Positions 49,501-61,979 are shown, numbered from the stretch's first letter. The stretch: 62,000 bases of DNA from Symbiodinium natans (GCA_905221605.1 CAJNDS010002091.1:1280001-1342000); one strand, 5' to 3'. Numbers and translations are program-made. The notes: generated from the letters alone by a model not told the origin.

Positions 49501-51680
49501 TGCGGGTATGGTGAAAACACACCTGGGCAAAGCATGACTGCTTTGACTCCGAAGCCAATCAGCAGCACGTAGCAGAAGAGCCAAACCGGAGCCGTCTGAT
49601 TTTTCTGATAGCCCACATATCCCACCAAGGCATCTTGTTTAATGTAGCCGTCCTTAGTTGCGCAGAATCCCTGCCTACCCCTGCAGAGCAACTACTCCAG
49701 CAACGAATGATGAAAGCATTCGAAAGCAATGCGGAACTGCACTCGGGGAGCAGCCGTGCAGTTTGCCATGGGGGTCTGGTCGGGTTGGCAAGCATGTGCG
49801 CACCGACCGGACACTGCAACACATCGGTCATTGAAAGGTGGAGGAGCTGCTTGCTGACCGGCCTTGAAGCGAGTAAAGAGGCCCTCATAGAGAGTGCTGT
49901 TCACTGCACAGGCCACCAGGTAGAGTGGACCCTGTCGGCCATAGCACCAGCCGGGGTCGATCTCCAAGCGATTCTGCTGGTTCAAGCTCATGGCAAGCTT
50001 CGAGACTGGGTCTTGTACCGGGGCAAGCTCCTCATCGTAAGAATCCGACTCCTTGACCTTCACCAAGGGTTTCCCATCCTTGCCCACAGCAACGGGAGGC
50101 TGCGTCATGCCGTAGTCATTCTTGTAGAGCTTGCGCCATGTCCCGCGCTCGTCCCTGGAGCTCTGCAAGACAAAGATCCGGGGCTGACTGAAAACATCTG
50201 TGCCCTGTGGAATCGTAGCTCCACTGACGGTGATGTGGAAGCGCGGCAGCGAAGTGTAGATCGAGGGAGTCTTAGCAGTGGAGTCGCTGTCTCCCCCGCC
50301 GCTAATGCCAGGAAGTCCGCCACTAGTATCACCGATTCCTGCGGCAGTGGCTGGATGCAAACTAAACGCTGCAGCTGCCCACTACTGACAGGAACATGTT
50401 GAGTCTGGCTCGAAACTCTACGGTGCGTAGTGCTGCACCGTGCTGGACCTAGTGACCCAGTGCACATGCGTCACAGTGCAAAGAGTAAGCTAAGAGTGCT
50501 CCTGGGAGTGGGCTATCAGGATCGTCCATCCCAGGCAAACCTGAGGGTAGACCGCCAATTCCTGGAATGATTTGGAGGCGTCTTCGCATGTCGTCCTCCG
50601 TGCGAGGGTCGTACAAGCACTTGTGGCACTTCCACTGCTTGAACTTCTCCGTTGCCGTCTCACACTTCCCCGATGTAGCGCCATCCAAACACTCTCGCAT
50701 CTCCACGCTGCCCTGGAATGCGGCCGCTGGGATCTCTCGACCAGCAACGGAGGATGAAGTCATCTTTATGGTGCTGTCTGCGGTGCAGCCCTCCAACAAG
50801 TCGGAGTTCACCACCGAGTCACACGTCCATCCGCAAACACCACCTGCTGTGTAGCAGTACTGGCCAAGGTCCGCATCATCCAACTGAGTTTTTGCTTCGA
50901 GCTCAGCAAAACTGGATGGGCTCCAAACCACACACGCCAGCACGTAGACGCCAGAATTGGCTTCACGGGTCACCTTCGAACCTTCCGGTGGGCTGATGCA
51001 TGTGTCGGTGGTGTAAGTGTATGCGTGTCCAGTCTTGTCTGTTTTTGCACGCCAGAAGGGTGATGGGTAGGCATGTCGCCTGTCTGCAACCACCCACCAA
51101 TCCGCAAAGTCCGCACTTGCCATCAAAACGGGGTAGATGGTGTGCACATAGCCCTTGTTGAGCACAGAGTCGTTGACCGTCATACTCACGCGGAAGTTCA
51201 TCTCGTTGGTGCGGTAGCCACGCCATGACGAGCAGCTGTAGTTACAACTGTCTGGTTCCGTTGGGATAGGTGACATCTCGATCGGATATTGCACAAGGCT
51301 TTCTTCGGCAAGCTCCTGTCCACCAATCGCAGCGATGGAAGGCCACTTGGGGTACTGCTCGTGCCAGTACTGTGTTGGCATTGGGTTCGTTACGAGCCAC
51401 TTTGTCCATAGGGGGAAAATGATCATGAACAGGAAGAACTGAACAACATAGCAGCAATGGCAACAGCAAGCAGCGGTGAGCGGAGGCCGGCATCCACCTC
51501 AGAAGTTACAGAGTCCCACATCCCGAACATCCCCTATCGCTTGCCATGACAAGTGGATCATATCGAACCCTGTGAGGAGCCCACGGGGTTGCTTCACATT
51601 CTCGCCAAAAACGTCATCCATGCTGTCCTCGTCTTCCGTGTCCAGCGACGACGTGGCGGCATCAACATCTGTGGAGGAGC
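46593..51680 (-). CDS. Membrane family-2 glycosyltransferase, copy B (tandem paralogue)
   Basis: Exons 51680-51585, 51497-50502, 50338-49755, 49652-47635, 47459-46896 and 46758-46593 join in phase to 1,473 residues, colinear with copy A. All landmarks are kept: FVDEGHR (Asp 49338-49340), FFDDEMEL (48549-48557), VEDTASS (48249-48257) and AVQRW (48132-48146). An apparent stop after FFWRPG at 47622 lies inside an intron; splicing at TG|GC (47635) restores FFWIGFNYY, as in copy A. Three introns (50339-50501, 49653-49754, 46759-46895) have no counterpart in A. Both copies share the splice near 51.5/45.7 kb (Arg codon split C|GT) and the one in the C-terminal helices. It looks functional. Earlier exons should lie above 51680; 52.1 kb (minus) has a GTAAGT donor but does not fit the phase. 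Confidence 0.85.
46759..46895 (-). other. Copy-B-specific intron 3 (GT donor)
   Basis: 137 bp between GGCTG|GTGGCT and GTAAG|GTGGGA, with a shared GTGG at both edges and a long G/C run at 46784-46799. Splicing restores GWWEL, as in copy A. Confidence 0.75.
49653..49754 (-). other. Copy-B-specific intron 2 (GC donor)
   Basis: 102 bp between TGCACG|GCTGCT and ACTAAG|GACGGC. Removing it restores NCT-DGYI, as in the uninterrupted copy A (NCTEDGYI). Confidence 0.7.
50339..50501 (-). other. Copy-B-specific intron 1 (GA donor)
   Basis: 163 bp between CCCAG|GAGCAC and CGCAG|GAATCG; the flanks share CAGGA. It contains an inverted repeat, cggtgc...gcaccg, at 50421-50440. Copy A is continuous at this place. 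Confidence 0.75.
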
Positions 51681-53100
51681 CTGACCAAGAATGTGGACCA
51701 CTTTGCATTCAACCAACATGGACTGCCAAAAGCCAACAGTTGTTCAGAGGATAAGCCCAACACCATCGTATCCATAGGCGTAACCTGAGCACATGAAACC
51801 AAGCGAATGAAAACCACTTCAATCGCCCAACAGGTCCGATGCAGGGTGCAAGCCCTCTTGCCGGCAGGGGGCCGCCATTGGCCTGAATGAGGTGGTCTCG
51901 AGAACCCATGACTCCGATGTTGGCCTGACCGCAGCAGTCGAGACCATGCTTTGACGTACCCAGTATATCCCAACACGAACATACCAGAATCTGTTGGCTC
52001 TGCAGCAAAGTCGCTTGATGGCGCTGTTGTACTCGTTTCTGCCTTGGCTTACTTACTGATGGGCCTGCGGCCGACTGCGGCCCTTCCTCAAGACGGAACT
52101 CAAGACGCAACTGTTCATTATAATTCCTAACTTGCGGTGGAGCGGCAGATCGGGTGCAAAAAGGAGCCCTTCCTAAAGCTTTGACTTGAGAGGAAGCGGC
52201 TACAACGGTTACTTCTGCCCAACATGCACTTCCTTTGAGCGCAGCAACGACTGTCGACTCGACATCTTGACGACATGAAACAACGTGGCACATCATGACA
52301 CGTGTCCGCAACCGAGGGGAACAGCACTCTGCAGCACTCTGACCCAAGCCTCTAGCGCTGCGACCAGGATGTTTGTAGGGAGGAGATTCCAACACCAACA
52401 CCTCCCCAAGGCATCGCTGCTCGCTGGTGACCCTTGTTCTTGGGCGTGTGGGCCTTGGTGCATGCAAGGGATCGCAAGGGATCGCAAAGTTGGCTAGGAG
52501 ATCGGAGGCAGCCCTGAAACTTTGCAGCCGTGAATCTTCGATGCTCTGCACGATTCTGCCAACAGCACCCCTGTGTGATGCCTGAAGCCAGAAGAAACAT
52601 CCATGAATCACAACAGGACTACCACGAGCTGAGCTTGCTTCCATCCCCCGAAGCCCCTTACCTTAAGAACACCAATCTACTCTCTTCTAGGTTACCTAGG
52701 AATCCCATAGCTTCTTTCAAAAACACAAAAACAGTGGGAGTCTTGATATCTTTAGGGGCTCGATGGTGTGTTCACCTTAGTCCACCAGCGGCCAAGCCTC
52801 TAAACCCTGCAAACTCTATAAATCCTATAGACCCTGAACCCCCCAACCCCGCTTTTGTTTTAACCCAGACTCCTGAACCCCTAAAAAAGCCCCAAACCCT
52901 GAGGTCCAGTCAAGGGATCAAGGGGATTCGGGCCTTGGAGCCGGTGTCCAGGCCCGAATTGGCCGAGGAGGCCGTGATCCTGCGCTGCTCTCAACATCAT
53001 GGCTTGGGTATCTGCCGTGTGGCCTACCTCAAGCTTCTTAATCAGTAATTATGGCCATGCAAATTAGCAGGCTGCGAAAATGCTGCTTCTGCTGTTGCAG

Positions 53101-53581
53101 TGCTTGATAGATCTTGGCAGGTTGGTGACCTTCAGTGTCATCAACTAAGGTGCCAACGCCGTTGCGCTCGCAGTCGACGTCCGCGCAGCTCTGTCTTCAA
53201 CATTCTTAATGGACTTCCTGAGGGCACAATGTGGTCGGTCCATCAGAATTTAGGCGACAGGCATGACCTAACACGCCTTGAGCTCATCGCAGGCAGCGGT
53301 GCCGTAAATGCTGCAGGTGCAGGACCTTCACCTTCCTGCAATACAGCGCGAAGACAGCACAAGCAGCAGCAAGAGCAACGGCTCCAGATAGCTCCCGGTA
53401 CTTATTTGCAGAAACTCAGTCCTCGTAGTAGATCTCCTCGATGTGTGTCGTCTCCTGGTCCCCCAAGTATGCGCTCGCACCCGGTCCAGCCAATTTCTTC
53501 GAGCTCCTCCGGGCATTTACGCATTGATGGAAGCGACGGGCGGCAGAGACCGTGCCTCTTTCTTCGCTCACTCGTGTGTTC
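53101..53581 (+). CDS. Possible plus-strand exon, Ser/Gln-rich
   Basis: Open from a pyrimidine-preceded acceptor (CTGTTGCAG at 53100) to a classical donor, TTCG|GTAAGT. It encodes about 160 residues with a Gln-rich stretch (QHKQQQEQR) and Ser-rich text. The opposite strand also reads protein-like at 53.4-53.5 kb, so strand choice is unsure. Elsewhere between 51.7 and 57.3 kb I see no supportable gene; 53755-53835 is a TA repeat. Confidence 0.3.
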
Positions 53582-56343
53582 GGTAAGTATTTTTCTAGCA
53601 GTAAATCTAAGCAACATCAGCAGCCAAGCGTCGTCTTGATCCTGGTTTCTTTCGTGTGGGAATGTGTGTGCCTCGGCTGCACCACCCAGAGATGTTGTAT
53701 ACACATATATAAGTATAGATGTATACGCACATTACAGATGATTTTTATATCTACATACATGAATCAGTAAATACAAACTATATATATATATATACTGTAT
53801 ATATGGAAGATATAGACATACATAGACAAATATTTCACACTCTGTAAGACCAAGTCGCGTGTGAGAATGCGTGTGGGAAGTTGTGTGAGAGTGCGTGTGC
53901 TTCTCTACCACCTCGGCCGCTGAACAGCTCACTGGTGAAGATTTGCGAAGCTGGGCATCAATATATGTCAAACGTCAAACGTGCCTGCTGCATCGCACAC
54001 CCATTTTCCAAGGGCTTGCAGAGACATCGCTGTTGGCCAATGCAAGGCGCGATAACTGTCGACATGAAAAGCCTTGGGCAACCAACATTCCACCTCAAGG
54101 GCAAGCCTATGTACACTGGACTCTTCTGAAACAAGCCTAGGAGAGAAGTTCGCGAATTTTGCAATTCTGCTCCAGGTCCCGAACTACGGCCTGCACATCC
54201 GAAAGCATCAGTCGTGGGCAACACAGCATTCGTGTAGCCTAAGGCTGACTAACATGGCTCCTATAGGGCTAGGGCCAGCGGGACTAAAAAATGATCAACG
54301 ATGTTACGCCGAAGCCTGCCGCTCCAACTCGCGCAAGCAAACGTGCGCGGAGTTCTCGGCTGCCTCCTCCAACTCCGCCTCCAACCTTGACAGCTCTGCT
54401 GCTTGTTGCTCTGACATACCAGAACCCCCCCAAACTGCCCTTTAATCAAGGGGACTTATATACCCTAGTGTTATGGTTAGAGGGTAGTTGGGGGGTGCTG
54501 GTAGGTTTCTCAAATCTCCCGCTGGCCTCAGCTGGACAGACCGAGCCAGGCCTCGGTACAGAGTCATCACAACTCGACTATCGACTGTTGGTGGGCGAAT
54601 CAGGGAGCCAAGTCAGGAAATAAGACAGACATTACGGGAACACACGGCGTTGGCACAAAACTTGCTGAGCTGGGCTGGTTTGAGTCTAAACGCACTGGAT
54701 GGAGCGCCTGCTGAAAATAACGTTGCCGCGCATCGGTTCTGTCATTTTGTCACCTTTTCCTTGCTTCAGTTCGATGAGCCTGCACACAGTAATGTGTGGG
54801 TGTCAACGTTCCGTCCCCTCCCTTCTTCATAGAACATCGGCAGAACTCACCAAACGTGTGCTGGGTTCCAACATGTTGTGCGTCCCCTTGCCACCTGGAA
54901 TTCACCGAATGAGACGGTTCGGTTTTAGGACCTTTTCCATGACAGCGGCGGGCTTCAATATGCTGCCATGCTGCCCCTATTTCTGCTCCTGGAAGTTACT
55001 TCATGACAGGGTTCAGTTTCAAGATGTTGTCCCTGACAGCGGCGGCAGCACACTGCCTCCATGTTCAAGGCTGAAACGTCCTTAGATACCAGCTACTAGT
55101 CACTCCCGCAGTACCTCACAGAAACGTAGGAAGAAGAGGGGTTGGCTTTAGCATAAACTTCCGCATGGCCTGTTGCCTGGACACTTAATCAGAAATAGAA
55201 AGCTGAACCGCAGGACGCCCTAAAACTTCACCGGGCCCGCTTCCCCGCCCCCAAGTGCTGAGAGACCCGGCATGCCTGTCGCAGGCACGGCGACACGGAC
55301 CGAACCGAACCAAGCGAAGCGTCTAAGAATCGACAACAGGCACGTGATAGGTTAGGTCCATTGCAAACAGTACAGAATGCAACCATGCCCGCCATGCAAA
55401 CGTGTGTGAGTGGTACCGGGCAATTGACACGAATGGCAAGTCTCCAACACATCGTGCGTGTGCTAGCCAGCAGCTAAAAACCCAGCCCCATATCATCCTC
55501 CCGGAGCAAGCCGCTTGCATCAAGTGTTGTTTGGCTCTACTGCATGCCTTTTGCCTGCCCGATTTTGCTCCCCTGCCTGACTTCCACTGCTGTCGCTCTT
55601 GGGCTTACAAAATGAAAACAACCACTTGCAACCAGCCATCCTGTGAATGTCTCTGCACCAGGCTGAGTGGGGTGGAGCCACTTTCGTCCGTCTCTTCGCG
55701 GTCAGCTCCTCCATTAAGAAGGACCTGTGTGGGCCAAGGAAGCTATGCTTCTGCTGGCTTTAGCAGCACATACAGTAGAAGCGCAGCGAAAGATCCTCTC
55801 TTGGCGCGAGGCCTCCACCATCTTGCAATTGTTCAGGCAGACTGCCTTCAAGTGAGGCTGTTAAGAGCTCTCAAACGAGACTTCGCAGCTGAAAATGGAC
55901 GAAGTTGAAATCACTGTCTACTCAGTCCACTCTGTGGAGACACGTTTACTGGAAGCTCGTCAATCCATGGGTCAACGCATGTCAACGCACCTTCATCATA
56001 CAAATCAAACTTCGCATAAAAACGAAAAGCCCTGAAAAGCGCCAGAATCTTCGGGGCCTCTGGGGCCTTTCAGGGGCTTTCACAGGCCCTCCCAGACCCC
56101 GGCGGCCTTTTCACCAGTTTTAGTCAAGGGTCGGAGGCCCCCTTAATTAAAACCCCGTCCCCCCTTGAGAGCTAAAGTTTGCATTCAAAAAACATTGTTT
56201 GGGCGTCTACAAGGAGGCCGTCGTGGGGGGCCAAAGAAACAAAACACAGAGTCGAAATCTGTGTGGAATGTGAGGTCAGACTGCAACCGGTGGGAGGCCC
56301 TCGATACATGGCCAAAGCCAGGCTGAAGCAAACCATGCCCTCA

Positions 56344-56370
56344 ACCCTAAACCCTAAACCCAAAACCCTA
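56344..56370. repeat. Interstitial telomere-like repeat (CCCTAAA)
   Basis: Reads accctaaaccctaaaccc then aaaaccct, matching the TTTAGGG telomere unit of plants and dinoflagellates. Degenerate relatives occur at about 2900-2985, 5990-6040, 14797-14850, 23785-23815, 25227-25250 and 52795-52910. Confidence 0.7.
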
Positions 56371-57352
56371 TGGCTGGCCACCGGTTCACGAGTTTCATGC
56401 CTTTGCCTGGTGCAAGGCCGTGAAGCTGAACTCCGAGCCAGACCAATTGGCATCCGCCTCACGGCTCATCCGTCATGCACTATATTCCGTTTTCCAAAAG
56501 AATACATTCTGAAAACAGAAGACCAGAATGATATGAAGAGTAGCATCAAACAAGAAAAGTCAAACGCACCACATCGCAAAGCCAAGCACGGCCTTCGCTG
56601 CGAGCAGCACCTGCTGCCCGGAACATCAGGAAAAATCGGTGAGAATGATTATGAATCGCTCTCGCGCCCCACCTGCCTGTGCTATCTGCGGATCGTCCAA
56701 ACCAGCAGCCCTATAGAGTGGAGTTTCCCTGTCGGCATGATCCTCCTCACGTATCAACGGTCATGAGCATGGCTCCGGCCCCCTTGACCCTGGCCACGAT
56801 CCTCGTTGACATTGGCACCGCTGCTTAGAAGCTGCTCCACCTCGCGCCGGGTAAGCCGTTGCTGACTATTGCTATGGCTCATTCCTGCCAGGCACTGTCT
56901 AGTGCAAACCGCAAGTGGGAAACGGGTGGCTCAGAAAGCGCAAAAGCCTTATTGACTCTGCACTATTCGACAAACATGATGGCCAGGTGTGAGGGAAAGC
57001 GTGTGAAGGCGATGTCCAGACAAAGCCGTGCATCAACAAAAAGGAGCTTTGTTGTCCAGACATCGGCATGTGGGAAGTTGCTGAGCGGATTCCTCAGGCT
57101 GGCACCAACCTCACGTCTCCACAGACCACTGCAGAGTGAAGGCTAGGCGCTGCAGGCGCCCCGTCCACAGCATAGCCCTTACAGCTCTTGCTGTCCATTG
57201 TCTATCTACCGGTTGCTGCAACTGGCCTGCATCTGGCTGAACACATCACCTTGACCCCTTAAACTTAAACAACAATTTGCGGCATCCTGGGTCACAGCGT
57301 CTTAGACACGATGATTGAACATCATACATAGTCTTGCCTGCCCTCGTTGGGA

Positions 57353-58986
57353 CTAGCTGTCACTGTAGGTTGGAGCAGCACTTACATCTGCTAGTGCTAG
57401 CGCGGCTAGCCTACGGGACACTGTGAGCCAGCGAAGACGCAGCACCCTCGTTCGCCACATGACGGTATCTTTCAGACTCACATGCCAATGTGGCATGAGG
57501 CTCGGGCCTTCGTCCTGCCAGGCTCCCAGGCATGGGCAATCTGTCCCAAGAAACGCTACCGGCAAACGAAACACCGCATCAGTCCTGACTCCTGGCTCGT
57601 CATCCACCTTCTCAGACAGCGCCATAGAGCCGTCTCTTCTTACAGACATAGCCAATGATGGAGTCTGGGCCAGCACCATGGAGCCCTCCCTGACGGACAG
57701 TGCCAAAGATGGCTGCCGAGACTCAGACTCTGCCAAGTATTGTATTGCGTCGGTGTTTTCCATGGCTTCTTCCGGCAGCGTGAGAGGCACCGATGATCCC
57801 GAATCCAACGAAAAGTTGGCTGGCCCCTTGCCCTTTGGACCCACTCTGTCGGATAATGTCGTTGATGGCTGCTTGCTTCGGGAACTTGGGCCACTCGGCT
57901 CAAGCCCATCCAGCTTGCCGGAGTCTGCCCGGCCAGAAAGGGCTTTCGAAGTCGGCCTGGATGTTGAGGGAGAATTCAACCTTTCCGACAAGGAAACGGA
58001 GCTCTGCGGCGAAGAAACTTGAGTCCAACGAGGTGTGGTCGCAAACTGAGCCGTGGCTGAGGTGACCTTCTGCGACTTGGACTTGGAGACCATGGTCAAC
58101 TTCTGGGATTTGGCACCGGCTCTGGGAGGGGAATCAAGCCGTGCTGCGCGACTGAGGCGTTGTGAACCAGTCAGCGGAGAACCCAGAAACTGGGTTGGCA
58201 TCCTGCCACACTGGAGCGGGGGGTTCAACGCTTGATTCACCTTTAACTCACCTTGACTCGCTTGACCCCAACTTCAAGCTCACGCTCTCACGCACCGCCT
58301 TGGGCCCATCAATTTGGTGCTGCCTCCGAACCTTAGCAGGCTGGCACCGAACATGCAGCCGAAAGCAGAAACGGCACAGGACTGCGTGCGCGAATTCCGG
58401 CTTCCCACAACCCGGACAGTCCACAACGTCTTCAAGCATCTTCTGATGAATTCGGACGTGCAGCCCCGGCCGATTCCAGTCGCGGTCGTAAAGGTTGCCT
58501 GCCTGGTTATCTCGGACCTGGAGCATGCAATAAACGCGTCAATATGCGTCAATGCTGGGTGCGACATCAAAGATTATACTGTGCTATGCTGCAATGCTGT
58601 GTTTTTCTTTCCAGCACTTTCGCTACGGCGGTGAAGCTGAGGCCCCAAGCATCCTGCAGCAGTCCATTAAATGCCGAGGCCTGAGGTTTCGTTAACACTG
58701 GCAGCCTGTAGTCTTGGAAGGAATGGTCAGCATGTGTCAGTATAGCTTTGGGAAAAAAATGCCTGCCTCCCATATCTGGGACCCCTGCCACCTCAACAGC
58801 GCGTCTCACTTTCCGCCAATTGGGCCCATACCCACATTCATCACCACCTTCAGGCAGGTCCGCAGGCTGCGCTGTTACTGCAGGAGGCAGTTCCCTGCCT
58901 GCCAACGATCTGTCCTCCTCTTCGTCTTCACTGTTCGGCCTGGTTGTGTGCATGTCACGCACGTTTCGTTGCGGTGGCCACATCAT
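57353..58986 (-). CDS. Zinc-ribbon and Ser-rich repeat protein
   Basis: Exons 58986-58792, 58517-58332 and 58240-57353 are all phase 0 and give about 422 residues. The first begins with Met and has an acidic patch (NSEDEEEDRSL). The second holds two CxxC pairs (CPGCG...CRFC) spaced 10 residues apart, fitting a small zinc ribbon. The third carries loose repeats of the type 'SLALSVREGSM', 'SLAMSVRRDGSM' and 'STTLSDRVG', rich in Ser, a likely disordered region. The tail to 57353 stays open but may be partly intronic. Both introns have GT donors (58791 and 58331). No known family recognised. Confidence 0.55.
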
Positions 58987-59037
58987 CGGCTGCTAGAACC
59001 AAGTCATAAACCCCCGCTCGCATTCTCTCTCCTCTGC

Positions 59038-59325
59038 TTCTTCTTCTTCTTCTTCTTCTTCTTCTGATTCTTCTGCTTCTGTCGGGCTTGAGGGCCAGGA
59101 CCAGGAAAGGTTCCCCTGACCCCCGCGCGCCTGACTTGAAGCCGCGGAGTCAGCGTGATACGGAAAGAAAAGATGATGAACTCACACGCTCTCTCTCTCT
59201 CTCTCGCTCTCTCGCGCTCTCGCGCTCTCTCTCTCTCTCTCTCTCTTCTGCACAGCGGAGAGGCCCCGCCTAGAGGGAACCACCTCACTCTCTCTCTCTC
59301 TCTCTCTGTCTCTCTCGCTCTTTGC
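59038..59325. repeat. (TTC)n and (CT)n tracts
   Basis: TTC units at 59039-59066 and CT-rich runs at 59190-59320. Open frames across them are low-complexity artefacts. Confidence 0.85.
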
Positions 59326-59749
59326 TGGCAGGGCACTTGTCACCGATCTCAGCTCCTCGTATCTGGCCTTCCTTCAGCATCCCCTGGGACACGACACGGA
59401 CGCGGCCCCTTCAGCTGGGTGTCGCATTCAGTCAGCCAGCCTCCAGTATGTTGCCAACACCTCGTGATCCACCAGAACCTGCGCGCAAGCTTCGGGTTTC
59501 CGCCCTCTTCTGCGACTTCCAGCCCGCTGCAACCCGCGGATGCACAGGGATCAAGATGTGTTCCACCTGCCTAGTTAGCAAATCTTTCCGGACATTTTTT
59601 GGAGTACAGCCCCGCACGAATCGGTTCCTCGGTGGTCAATGCTACACGACTACACGAGCTTCGCCATCTTCCCTGGCTCACATAACCACCTGCAAGGCAG
59701 AAACGAGGCTGTGATGCTCAACTGGCAACGCATTCAAGCCCCTAACCAC

Positions 59750-60874
59750 GCATGTCGTCCAACTTGGATCCTCCACTGAGATTACATTCCAAGACCGAGC
59801 CATGTGAACCCCGAAGCAGCAGGCTGCTGATGATACTGGACCAAGCCATGGTAACATGCCTCTTGGTCAGGTTTGATTCTGTTGCAAGCACAGACACGGG
59901 AGATCGCACTTGCGCGTCTTCAACTCTGGATGATACCGCTCCATGAGAAGCTTGGAATATGTGAACCTTATCAGGCACAACCACGGTTCCGACGACGGCT
60001 GCAACGCCCAACTTCCAATGTGTCTTGCCTGAACTCAGCAAAGTGGCGGCAAGTTGCTTGTACAGCGCGAGGAGCCGTACAGCGCCACGTATCGCTCCAA
60101 GTTGTAACAGAGCCTCGGCATGCATGAAATTTGCTGTGTAAGTGCCCGTATTCCTTGTCAAAAAGTGCTTATAGCTGCTACTGGATGCTGCGCTGCTATG
60201 CACTATCAGGGGCCCGTTCATATTAAATGTGCCTGGCTGCTGGCAGTTGGGATCTTTGCCTCGATATTTTGCCTCAAATAACAGCAGACGGCTGCCAAAT
60301 TCTGTCTCAAAGCGAAGAAGTTCTCCGGAATACTTGCCCCAGTATGAGCCCGAAGCCGGCTGCTCCTTGACAAGATGTTGATCTTCTCGCCTCTGTTCAA
60401 CAGCAATTACGGTTCCGGAGCAGGCGCTAGGACTCAAGCCTCACCTCATTTTCAACTCGTAGGTTGGCTTTCCCACCGGTCCGGAGTAGTGGCGGAAGGC
60501 TGCATCTTTCGGACCTGCCAGTGGAATCTCCTGCCAGAATAAGATGCGCTGCTCGTCTTGCAAAATGTAAAGGCGCTCTAACTGCCTAACTGCAGCCCTC
60601 CTTGTCATTGTGCATCTGTGCTGCTTCTTCCCAAGGCATGATGGTCCATCCACGAGCGGCCAGAGCATACTGAAGCGCAAAGTCTGACGAGTAAATCTCT
60701 TTCGAGAATTTCTCCCCGAGATAGTTCCTTGGCTGCTTGGTGGGACCCAGCAAGCACCAAGCATTAAAAAAACCAGCTTGTGTCGAGTATCCAGTCAATC
60801 TCAGCGACGCGCTCATCTGAAAGAGCATCCAGTATAGCTTCTCGTCTGTAGTAAGACCCTCCACACAAGCCAGC
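59750..60874 (-). pseudogene. Unrecognised protein gene with a one-base reading-frame break
   Basis: From an AG|G acceptor at 60874 the strand encodes 91 well-formed residues (DEKLYWMLFQMSASLRLTG ... YSSDFALQYALAARGW), then meets a stop after a GGG triplet near 60598. The frame one base away continues at once as coding text (QLERLYILQDEQRILFW) to an AG|GTGAGG donor at 60445. A 54-bp intron leads in phase to an exon from 60390 (SYWGKYSGELLRFETEFG), open to about 59.75 kb. The break may be a sequencing error, a real lesion or an unnoticed splice. I know no family for it. Type is provisional: it may be a working gene. Confidence 0.4.
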
Positions 60875-61658
60875 CTGGACATGAAACACACTGTACATGC
60901 CCTGCTTTGGGCATGCTTCGCACTCCAGGCGATTCAGGACTCCAATGCTCGGAGTTCAGGTCCGGGCTTGCTGGTTCTTCTTGCGCCACCTTGAATGGCG
61001 GCATGGCTAACAGCTGCAATGATACGGTTAATGCTGTGCAAACGGCGCAAACACCGTGGGCGAAATGGGTAGGGTTTTCTTGAGCTCACCACAACAGGCT
61101 TATACGCAAATCTTGAACGGGGGCGAAACCAAAGCACGAGTAAGGGTGCTTGGGGCTGCACAGCAATACTATCACCAGCCAAAAGCCCATGGGCATTGTT
61201 TCATGTGTCACATGGAGAACTCCAGCAAGTAGCTACACAAAACAGCGTCCCAGCACAGTCTCATTGTTTCGTTGGTGGAACGAAACGCCGTTGCCCAATG
61301 TTTCGCGAAATCACTCTAGGCAAACCTTGCGTAGCCCTTGGAGACAGGCTTTGTTCGACGCGGACACATACACAACATTGCCCTTGGTGGGGTTGGTACA
61401 CTTGTCCATGCTTTCTTGCACTCGGCAGGTATGCTTGCTCTGCCAGAGGGGCGCGCAACGCAATCTGAATCGCCAGTCTTCCGTTGTCAGAGTAAATTCA
61501 ACCCAATTGCGAAGGCCGATGTGTGCAAATCAAATCAAAGCTTTCAAGCGAACATTGAAAAGCTGGTGTCCGAACCTCTTCATAAATTGTCATAGCATTA
61601 TGGGTTCGCACTGAAGTAAATCGAAAAACACAACTAATAGCATCTTCCGATTCAAAAA

Positions 61659-61979
61659 CTAGTGACAAACATCGAGCAGGTCGGCATCTAGCACGTCAAC
61701 GCCGTCAACATCATCCAATAGTACAACATCAACCACATCATCAACCAGCACCCCTATGTCGAGCACATCAACCGAGGTCGCAATTCTGAACGTGTCGCAT
61801 TTGACAAAGCCACTTGTACCCATGCACACGTCGCTTGGCAAGCTTCTCAACCTTTGCAGCAGGGGTGTCACAGCACAGGCAATTCGAGAATTTCCGAACA
61901 TGCAAGCGCATGGTCCTTGTGGAAAAGAAACAGCCAAGAGGACTATTGGGATAAGCCCAAATAGCTTCACGGAACGCAT
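61659..61979 (-). CDS. Small probably secreted protein with an Asp/Val-rich tail
   Basis: A 106-residue frame opens with a good signal-peptide-like start (MRSVKLFGLIPIVLLAVSF), then a Cys-containing middle (Cys near CACMFG, IACAV, SDVCMG, VKCDTF) and a tail of degenerate Val-Asp-Leu units. The tail comes from a GATGTT-like DNA repeat, so part of it could be chance. A promoter or further exon may lie beyond the window edge. Function unknown. Confidence 0.4.
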   Translation of the reverse strand: MRSVKLFGLIPIVLLAVSFPQGPCACMFGNSRIACAVTPLLQRLRSLPSDVCMGTSGFVKCDTFRIATSVDVLDIGVLVDDVVDVVLLDDVDGVDVLDADLLDVCH

